The notes under the pieces: generated by a model
What the model saw: only the letters and a program-made list of their open reading frames with translations
Told to the model about the DNA's origin: nothing
Database searches by the model: none
Translations under genes and position numbers: made by a program
From: UBA12465 sp964500975
GTDB lineage: Bacteria; Patescibacteriota; Patescibacteriia; Patescibacteriales; UBA12465
Assembly: GCA_964500975.1 (NCBI GenBank)
Contig: CAZCQW010000007.1
Span: 15,245 to 79,244 of the forward strand
Reading direction: 5' to 3'
Length of the DNA stretch: 64,000 nt
Shown: in pieces, positions 58,897-64,000 of the stretch
Layout: every line of letters begins with the position of its first letter
Position numbering within the stretch: the first letter of the stretch is position 1

Positions 58897-60078
58897 ATGT
58901 TAAAAGATATTCCTTTGGCAACATATTTTCGCCCTAAAAATTTAGGTGAATTTATTGGCCAAGAAAAAAATATCGGTACAAAGACTTGGCTTTATCAGGC
59001 TATAAAAAATGATAAAGTTCCGTCTTTAATTTTTTGGGGTCCTCCGGGAAGCGGAAAAACGACCCTGGCTTTTATTATAGCCAAGGAAACAAAATCAGAG
59101 TTTCATGAGCTAAGTGCCACTTCTAGCGGAGTAAAAGATTTGAAAGTAATTGTTGATCGTGCTAAAGAAAGCCGTCGCCTTGGTGTTAAAACAATTTTAT
59201 TTATTGATGAAATTCATCGCTGGAATAAATCTCAGCAAGACGCGCTGTTGCCACAAGTAGAAAACGGAACAATTATTTTAATTGGCGCAACTACGGAGAA
59301 CCCAAGTTTTGCTGTTAACGGCGCCTTACTTTCACGCGTTAAGGTTATAGTTTTAGAGGCTTTAGAGAGCGCTGATTTAGAATTAATTATCAAAAGAGCG
59401 GCCAAGGAATTAAAGGCTAAAATTTCTATCGAGGTGGCTGGATTAATTGCTAAACTTGCTAATGGTGATGCGCGCAAAGCGTTGGGAATTTTAGAAAGTG
59501 CGGTAGAACAAAATTCTCCAGACGGAAAAATTAGTGTGGAGCTAATTAAGGAAATAATTAATAAGCCAAATTTGTTATACGATAAAAAAGGAGAGGAGCA
59601 TTATAATATAATCTCCGCTCTTCATAAATCAATGCGTGGCTCAAACGCTGACGCAGCAGTTTATTATTTAGTTCGTATGCTTGAGGCTGGAGAAGACCCT
59701 TTGTATATTGCTAGGCGCTTGGTTCGTTTTGCTAGCGAAGACATAGGATTGGCCAACAACAGTGCTTTGATGTTAAGCATGAATACTTTTGATGCGGTCA
59801 AGAACATTGGCATGCCAGAGTGTGGGATTATTTTAGCTCACTGTGTAATTTATTTAGCTAAATCCCCTAAGAGCATCGTGGCTTATAATGCTTATAGCAA
59901 GGCTAAGGCGGAAATAGAGTTTAGTGGTAATTTGCCCGTCCCTCTCCATCTACGAAATGCACCAACTAAATTTATGAAAGAAATTGGTTATGGGAAAAAT
60001 TATAAATACACACCGCTTGAAGATGATAGTAGCCAGGAGTATTTACCAGCTAAGTTGAAAGGAAAAAAATTTGTTTAA
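58897..60078 (+). CDS. rarA: Replication-associated recombination protein A
   Basis: A 393-residue AAA+ ATPase related to clamp-loader subunits. Start LATYFRPKNLGEFIGQEK; Walker A GPPGSGKTT; Walker B FIDEIHRWNKSQQDALLP; sensor GATTENPSFAVNGALLSR; then the MgsA C-terminal domain with HYNIISALHKSMRGSNADAA, ARRLVRFASEDIGLAN and GYGKNYKY. It acts at stalled replication forks. All core residues look intact. Confidence 0.94.
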   Translation: MLKDIPLATYFRPKNLGEFIGQEKNIGTKTWLYQAIKNDKVPSLIFWGPPGSGKTTLAFIIAKETKSEFHELSATSSGVKDLKVIVDRAKESRRLGVKTILFIDEIHRWNKSQQDALLPQVENGTIILIGATTENPSFAVNGALLSRVKVIVLEALESADLELIIKRAAKELKAKISIEVAGLIAKLANGDARKALGILESAVEQNSPDGKISVELIKEIINKPNLLYDKKGEEHYNIISALHKSMRGSNADAAVYYLVRMLEAGEDPLYIARRLVRFASEDIGLANNSALMLSMNTFDAVKNIGMPECGIILAHCVIYLAKSPKSIVAYNAYSKAKAEIEFSGNLPVPLHLRNAPTKFMKEIGYGKNYKYTPLEDDSSQEYLPAKLKGKKFV

Positions 60079-60095
60079 ATTTTCGACACTAGTAA

Positions 60096-60782
60096 TTATT
60101 CGTTATCAAGCTTTCTCAGGGCTAATTTATAACCCCTCCCATTAAAAGTGTGAATCAGATTAAGATTTTTGTTTTGGTTCAATTTTCTTCTTAAACTGGC
60201 TATGTGTGATTCAATAGAGTTGGAAAACGGATCAGCGTTATAATCCCAGACATGTTCTAATAATTGTTGTCTGGAAACTATTAAGCCACGGTTTCGCAGC
60301 AAATATTCAAGTAAGGCAAATTCACGACGAGTGAGGTAAATCTCCTTGCCCCCTCGTCTAATAATTTTTGTCTTAGTGCTGAGACTTAGATTGTCAATTT
60401 TAAATAGATCGTATTCTATTTTAGCCGGACGTCTTAAAATAGCATTAATTCGCATTAATAATTCATCAAATAAAAATGGCTTGGTTAAGTAATCATCAAC
60501 TCCAAGTTTAAACATTTCTTCTTTATTCTGTAGTTCGGATTTTACGCTAAGCATGATAACTGGAATATGTTTTTTTTCATTTCTAATTTCTTTTAAGACT
60601 TCGGCCCCATTCATTTTAGGAAGAACATAATCTAAAATAATTAAATCATAATTCCCAGTGCGTCCTAAAAATGCGCCTCGTTCACCATCACTCGCTACTT
60701 CCACGATGAACATTTTAGATTCAAGTCCTTGTTTAAGAAACTCAACAATACTTGCTTCGTCGTCAACAATTAGTATTTTCAT
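60096..60782 (-). CDS. OmpR/PhoB-family response regulator (orphan)
   Basis: A 228-residue two-domain regulator. Receiver domain: acidic pocket VDDEAS, phospho-acceptor Asp near residue 51 in LIILDYVLPKMNG, MLSVKS and LTKPF with the conserved Lys. Winged-helix DNA-binding domain (about 130-225) with LTRREFALLEYLLRN, HVWDYN and IHTFNGRGYKL. No histidine kinase is adjacent. The intergenic region on its upstream side has inverted repeats that might be its operators. Confidence 0.93.
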   Translation of the reverse strand: MKILIVDDEASIVEFLKQGLESKMFIVEVASDGERGAFLGRTGNYDLIILDYVLPKMNGAEVLKEIRNEKKHIPVIMLSVKSELQNKEEMFKLGVDDYLTKPFLFDELLMRINAILRRPAKIEYDLFKIDNLSLSTKTKIIRRGGKEIYLTRREFALLEYLLRNRGLIVSRQQLLEHVWDYNADPFSNSIESHIASLRRKLNQNKNLNLIHTFNGRGYKLALRKLDNE

Positions 60783-60924
60783 AATAGTAAATTTACCTTG
60801 AGTTATAAATCACTCATGGTGAATAAATTAAGTATTAGTCTTTAAGTTTAGTATCTTTGATGTTAAGAAAAATTAAATTTTTTTTAAGGATTAAATAAAA
60901 AATGTTGATAAGTAGGCATGGGAG

Positions 60925-60960
60925 ATTAGCAAAATAAATATCCTAATAATGTTTGCTAAT
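60925..60960. repeat. 9-bp perfect inverted repeat upstream of response regulator
   Basis: ATTAGCAAA (60925-60933) and TTTGCTAAT (60952-60960) with an 18-nt centre, in the divergent region between the response regulator gene and the small gene at 61077. Operator candidate. Confidence 0.5.
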
Positions 60961-61076
60961 AAAGAAGGGAAATAGTAAAATATAGGTATTAGAAGTCGCT
61001 ATAGAATAAAACACGTATTAAGTTGAAATTAAAGAATAAAAATATCGTTTAAAACTCAATAATAAATTATAAAGCG

Positions 61077-61232
61077 ATGGAAAACGTCTCAGAAAGTTTT
61101 GTTTCTCATGAGAATCGAAAGTTCAAGTATCGTTTAGGAAAAGCTTTAGCTTCTTCATTATCTGGTTTTTTAGCGGGGATTGTGGTTACAATTATCTTTT
61201 TCTTAGCCATCTTTGATGTTACTTTAAAGTAA
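61077..61232 (+). CDS. 51-residue single-pass membrane protein
   Basis: MENVSESFVSHENRKFKYRL then a Gly/Ala-rich hydrophobic helix (about 25-47) and a short tail. It is divergent from the response regulator and just upstream of typA. It has a clean start, a basic region before the helix and a stop; it is a plausible small membrane protein of unknown function. Confidence 0.55.
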   Translation: MENVSESFVSHENRKFKYRLGKALASSLSGFLAGIVVTIIFFLAIFDVTLK

Positions 61233-61309
61233 TAATTGGCTAATTTTAAAGATTTTTTATTAAATTTTACAAAAATGTATAGCAATATGCAGGTTTTTTC
61301 TCTGTATAT

Positions 61310-61338
61310 TTGACATTAATTCGTATATCTTGTAATAT
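61310..61338 (+). promoter_or_regulatory. Strong promoter of typA
   Basis: TTGACA (61310-61315), 17 nt, TAATAT (61333-61338). It gives a leader of about 65 nt that contains the hairpin at 61361-61383. Confidence 0.75.
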
Positions 61339-61360
61339 ATATAGGTTGTTGGTTCGCCCT

Positions 61361-61392
61361 ACGCGACTTAAAAGACGTCGCGTTTTATTTTA
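61361..61392 (+). terminator. Terminator-like hairpin in typA leader (attenuator candidate)
   Basis: ACGCGAC (61361-61367) / GTCGCGT (61377-61383) perfect stem followed by TTTATTTTA, between the promoter and the ATG at 61413. Confidence 0.6.
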
Positions 61393-61412
61393 CTAAAATT
61401 AAACTAAAACAT

Positions 61413-63197
61413 ATGGAAATTAGAAATATTGCCATCATCGCTCACGTTGATCACGGCAAGACTACTTTGACTGATGCCTTGTTGAAGCAAACTGGCATGG
61501 TTGAAGAAAATGTTAGCATGGATAGCAACTCCATTGAGCAAGAAAGAGGAATTACTATTTATGCTAAAAATTGCAGTCTTTTTTACCGTGATACAAAAAT
61601 CAATATTGTAGATACTCCTGGCCATGCTGACTTCAGCTCTGAAGTTGAGCGTGTTTTACGTTCCATTGATTCAGTGCTTTTAGTAGTTGATGCTCAAGAA
61701 GGACCAATGCCTCAAACAAAATTTGTTTTAAAAAAATCTTTAGAATTAGGCTTAAAGCCAATCGTTGTTATTAATAAAGTTGATAAACCAGCTGCTCGTC
61801 CAGCTATCGTTTCTGAAATGGTTTATGAATTATTTTTAGACTTAGGTGCAACTGATGAGCAATTAGATTTCCCGGTTATATATACAATTAGTAAACAAGG
61901 TAAAGCTGGTCTTGAGGTAGATAAATTATCAGATGATTTAAATCCACTTCTTGATTTAATTTTAGATCATGTTAGTCCAGCGGCTACGCCAGAGATGATT
62001 ACCTTACCACTTGCAGCTCAACCTTTTAATCTTGCTTATGACAATTTTTTAGGTCGTTGTGCTATTGCTCGTATTTATCAAGGAACTGTTAAAACTGGCC
62101 AAACTGTTTATGTTGAAAATTTGAATGGTGATACTAGATCAGGAAAAATTACTAAATTATTTACTTTTAGTGGTCTAGCCAGAAAAGAAATTACCGAAGC
62201 AATTGCCGGCGATATCGTTTTAATTGCTGGTTTAACTGATATTTTTATTGGTGAAACAATTTCTGAAAATGCTGAACAAATTGCTTTACCTGCGATTTCA
62301 ATTGATGAGCCAACTATCTGTTTAAACTTTTTAATTAACAACTCTCCTTTTGCGGGACGCGAAGGAAAGTTCGTTACTAACCGTCAACTTAAAGAGCGTT
62401 TAGAAAAAGAATTAGAAGTGAACGTTGGTTTAAAGATTGATTTTTCAGATGCTAATTTTTATAAAGTTTTTGGTCGTGGTGAATTACACATCGCCGTTCT
62501 TCTTGAAAACATGCGTCGTGAAGGTTATGAAGTTCAGGTTTCTCAACCTCAAGTTATTGTTAAAGAAGAGAATGGCGAAAAATTAGAACCGTTTGAAGAA
62601 ATTACCGTTGATATTCCGGAAAACTGTGCTGGCGTAGTTATTGATAAAATGTCCCGTCGTAAGGGACAAATGACTGACCTAAAAACTCATAACGGACAAA
62701 CCAGAATTGTGTTTGCAATTCCAACCCGTGGTATTTTAGGTTATCGTGATGAATTTGTAGTCGATACGCGTGGTGAAGGAATTTTATGCTCTCATTTTAT
62801 TGGCTTTAGACCTTGGGTTGGTGAAATTGAAAGAAGCCAGCTTGGTTCTATGGTTTCTATGGTTACTGGAAAGGCTTTAGCTTTTTCAATCTGGAATTTG
62901 CAAGATCGCGGAGTTATGTACATTCAGCCAAATATTGATATTTATGAAGGCATGGTAGTTGGTAATGTTGCTAAAGGTAATGATATGGCGGTTAATCCTA
63001 TTAAGGGCAAGAAATTAACTAACGTTAGAGCTTCTGGCTCTGATGATGCTATTACTTTAACCCCACCTTGGGAAATTACTCTTGAGCGCGGTTTAAGCAT
63101 TGTTAATGGAGATGAATATTTAGAAGTTACTCCTCAAAGCATAAGATTGCGCAAGAAATTTTTAACTGAAAATGATAGAGCCAAAGCTAAGCGTTAA
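61413..63197 (+). CDS. typA: Ribosome-associated GTPase TypA/BipA
   Basis: A 594-residue translational GTPase. G1 HVDHGKTTLTDALL, G2 region EQERGITIYAKN, G3 DTPGHADF, G4 NKVDKPAARP; then EF-G-like domains II, III and V (GRGELHIAVLLENMRREGYE), and the BipA-specific C-terminal domain (IPTRGILGYRDEF, GVMYIQPNIDIYEGMVVG, KLTNVRASGSDDA). It helps ribosome assembly and stress or cold responses. Expression is probably set by the strong promoter and leader hairpin upstream. Confidence 0.95.
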   Translation: MEIRNIAIIAHVDHGKTTLTDALLKQTGMVEENVSMDSNSIEQERGITIYAKNCSLFYRDTKINIVDTPGHADFSSEVERVLRSIDSVLLVVDAQEGPMPQTKFVLKKSLELGLKPIVVINKVDKPAARPAIVSEMVYELFLDLGATDEQLDFPVIYTISKQGKAGLEVDKLSDDLNPLLDLILDHVSPAATPEMITLPLAAQPFNLAYDNFLGRCAIARIYQGTVKTGQTVYVENLNGDTRSGKITKLFTFSGLARKEITEAIAGDIVLIAGLTDIFIGETISENAEQIALPAISIDEPTICLNFLINNSPFAGREGKFVTNRQLKERLEKELEVNVGLKIDFSDANFYKVFGRGELHIAVLLENMRREGYEVQVSQPQVIVKEENGEKLEPFEEITVDIPENCAGVVIDKMSRRKGQMTDLKTHNGQTRIVFAIPTRGILGYRDEFVVDTRGEGILCSHFIGFRPWVGEIERSQLGSMVSMVTGKALAFSIWNLQDRGVMYIQPNIDIYEGMVVGNVAKGNDMAVNPIKGKKLTNVRASGSDDAITLTPPWEITLERGLSIVNGDEYLEVTPQSIRLRKKFLTENDRAKAKR

Positions 63198-63214
63198 TCA
63201 AAGATAAAATATAA

Positions 63215-63243
63215 AGAGAGCCATTAATTTGGCTCTTTTTTTT
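63215..63243 (+). terminator. Rho-independent terminator of typA
   Basis: AGAGCC / GGCTCT stem around ATTAATTT, then a long T-run. Confidence 0.85.
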
Positions 63244-63253
63244 GATGAAATGA

Positions 63254-63282
63254 TTGACTGGTTAATAATATGATGATATATT
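63254..63282 (+). promoter_or_regulatory. Sigma70-type promoter for gene at 63340
   Basis: TTGACT (63254-63259), 17 nt, TATATT (63277-63282). Confidence 0.6.
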
Positions 63283-63339
63283 AATTTATCAATCCGAACA
63301 TTTAAAATTAAATATAACCACTTAAAAAAAACAAGAGCC

Positions 63340-63903
63340 ATGGAAGAAGAAAAAATGAATTTTAATAAATTATTTGACGCATTGACTGCATTAAAGCAGT
63401 ACGCTTTAGTCTCCGACATAAATAGAAAAATCCGGGAAATTGAAGAATTAAAAAAAGAGGTTGAAAAAATAAGTAAGAAAGAGGATTTGGTTATTTTCCA
63501 AAAAGAAGTAATGATAAAATTTATCGAAGCTTGTGATGGAAGTATGTTGCATACAGAAACAGGCAATTTTAATAAGATAAGCATATCTTGTTCTTTGTGC
63601 GCTAAAAATAATAGCAACGACCATTCTGATTTTTTTCTTAGTCTAAATCTCTATAGTTGCAAAAGTTCATATTCGTTTATAATAGCGAAAAATGAGGGTA
63701 GTAACGCGGGTTACTTGGTTCAAACCAAAGATGAAAAACTGCTCATTGAAGATGGGGGTGGAGTCTTTGTCCGATTTCTCTCGGCAAATGATTTTGAAAC
63801 AATAATTTACTATTGCAATCAATTAATTGAAAAATTGAATGATTTTTTAACAAACGATAAATTGGTCCGTCATATAAACGCGCCAATAGTAAGTTTTGAC
63901 TAA
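63340..63903 (+). CDS. Hypothetical protein with coiled coil
   Basis: A 187-residue soluble protein. The first third is a Lys/Glu helix or coiled coil (about 25-60, NRKIREIEELKKEVEKISKK). The rest is a mixed domain with SISCSLCAKNNSN (a CxxC pair), FFLSLNLYSCKSSYSFII, LLIEDGGGVFVRFL and a final helix YYCNQLIEKLNDFL. No family recognised. It is a single-gene unit with its own promoter and terminator; ATG preceded by GAGCC. The antisense frame at 63198-63617 is rejected. Confidence 0.65.
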   Translation: MEEEKMNFNKLFDALTALKQYALVSDINRKIREIEELKKEVEKISKKEDLVIFQKEVMIKFIEACDGSMLHTETGNFNKISISCSLCAKNNSNDHSDFFLSLNLYSCKSSYSFIIAKNEGSNAGYLVQTKDEKLLIEDGGGVFVRFLSANDFETIIYYCNQLIEKLNDFLTNDKLVRHINAPIVSFD

Positions 63904-63924
63904 TTTTCGTTTTATAAACACAAT

Positions 63925-63953
63925 AAAGCTCCAGTAAAACGGAGCTTTTTTAT
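63925..63953. terminator. Rho-independent terminator
   Basis: AAAGCTCC / GGAGCTTT stem around AGTAAAAC, with A and T runs on either side, so it may serve both strands. Confidence 0.85.
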
Positions 63954-63964
63954 TTGTGAAATAT

Positions 63965-64000
63965 TTATTTTTTAACCATCTCTTTAACCGGACTAAAACT
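63965..64000 (-). CDS. Possible partial CDS, C-terminal end
   Basis: On the minus strand the window edge reads SFSPVKEMVKK followed by a TAA (stop at 63965-63967), and a shared terminator lies between it and the gene at 63340. This fits the 3' end of a convergent gene, but 11 codons cannot prove it. Confidence 0.3.
   Translation of the reverse strand, partial: SFSPVKEMVKK

Noticed and set aside
1..64000. UGA recoded as Gly or Trp, as in some CPR groups
   Set aside because: Genes such as those ending at 17758 and 46215 stop at TGA, conserved domains carry no in-frame TGA, and tRNA-Trp has a CCA anticodon.

Overview
The window is about 64 kb of AT-rich bacterial DNA that looks like Candidatus Patescibacteria (CPR). 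The reasons are the small-genome style gene set, A/T-rich starts mostly without Shine-Dalgarno sequences, T4SS_pilin-type pilins, huge Ser/Thr-rich surface proteins with PKD-like repeats, TSP3-like DSDGDG repeats and the C-terminal KRYYLG-type domain. UGA is a normal stop (for example at 17758 and 46215), so this is code 11 and not SR1/Gracilibacteria. Four 10-N blocks (21671, 32390, 33851, 50442) mark scaffold gaps and break or blur three genes.

Layout. 0.2-13.4 kb is one long plus-strand run: a small membrane protein, a membrane-anchored Clp-type AAA+ ATPase, a frameshifted WecA/MraY-like transferase fused to QueH, an L,D-transpeptidase, a beta-propeller lipoprotein, a polytopic membrane protein, a PDZ pseudoprotease, then pgk-eno-gpmI homologs. 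13.8-16.4 kb (minus) holds a divergent PAP2 protein and gyrB. 16.5-20.6 kb holds two unknown genes, a sugar epimerase, tpiA, a TPR protein and tRNA-Thr. 20.7-29.3 kb is a single 2841-codon repeat-built surface protein. 29.4-34.4 kb has an SPFH protein, two pilin genes, tRNA-Tyr, and a serine recombinase with palindromes and gaps. 34.5-39.9 kb has mutM, rpmG, an AI-2E family exporter and an oxygen-defence group (rubrerythrin, desulforedoxin-like protein, flavodiiron protein) around tRNA-Trp. 40-49.5 kb is cell-surface biology: an SGNH hydrolase with a peptidoglycan-binding tail, a new-looking helical repeat protein, AlgI/AlgJ-type O-acetylation genes, a GT-C glycosyltransferase and GtrA. 51-57.6 kb is an ECF sigma factor, a membrane protein, two small exported proteins and a MacAB-like exporter. 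57.7-63.9 kb has TspO, SdpI-like, RarA, an orphan response regulator, TypA and an unknown coiled-coil protein.

Most notable. (1) The operon pgk-eno-gpmI at 10.0-13.4 kb has lost phosphoglycerate-binding or catalytic residues in all three products, most clearly in the phosphoglycerate mutase homolog, which lacks its phosphotransferase domain and most metal ligands. (2) The ECF sigma locus carries the same two-box motif (A-rich box, 9 nt, TGCGTA) before the sigma gene and before both small exported-protein genes, which suggests an autoregulated envelope module driving MacAB. (3) A lipid-carrier sugar-phosphate transferase and a queuosine enzyme are fused. Family assignments rest on motifs read by eye; no database search was possible.
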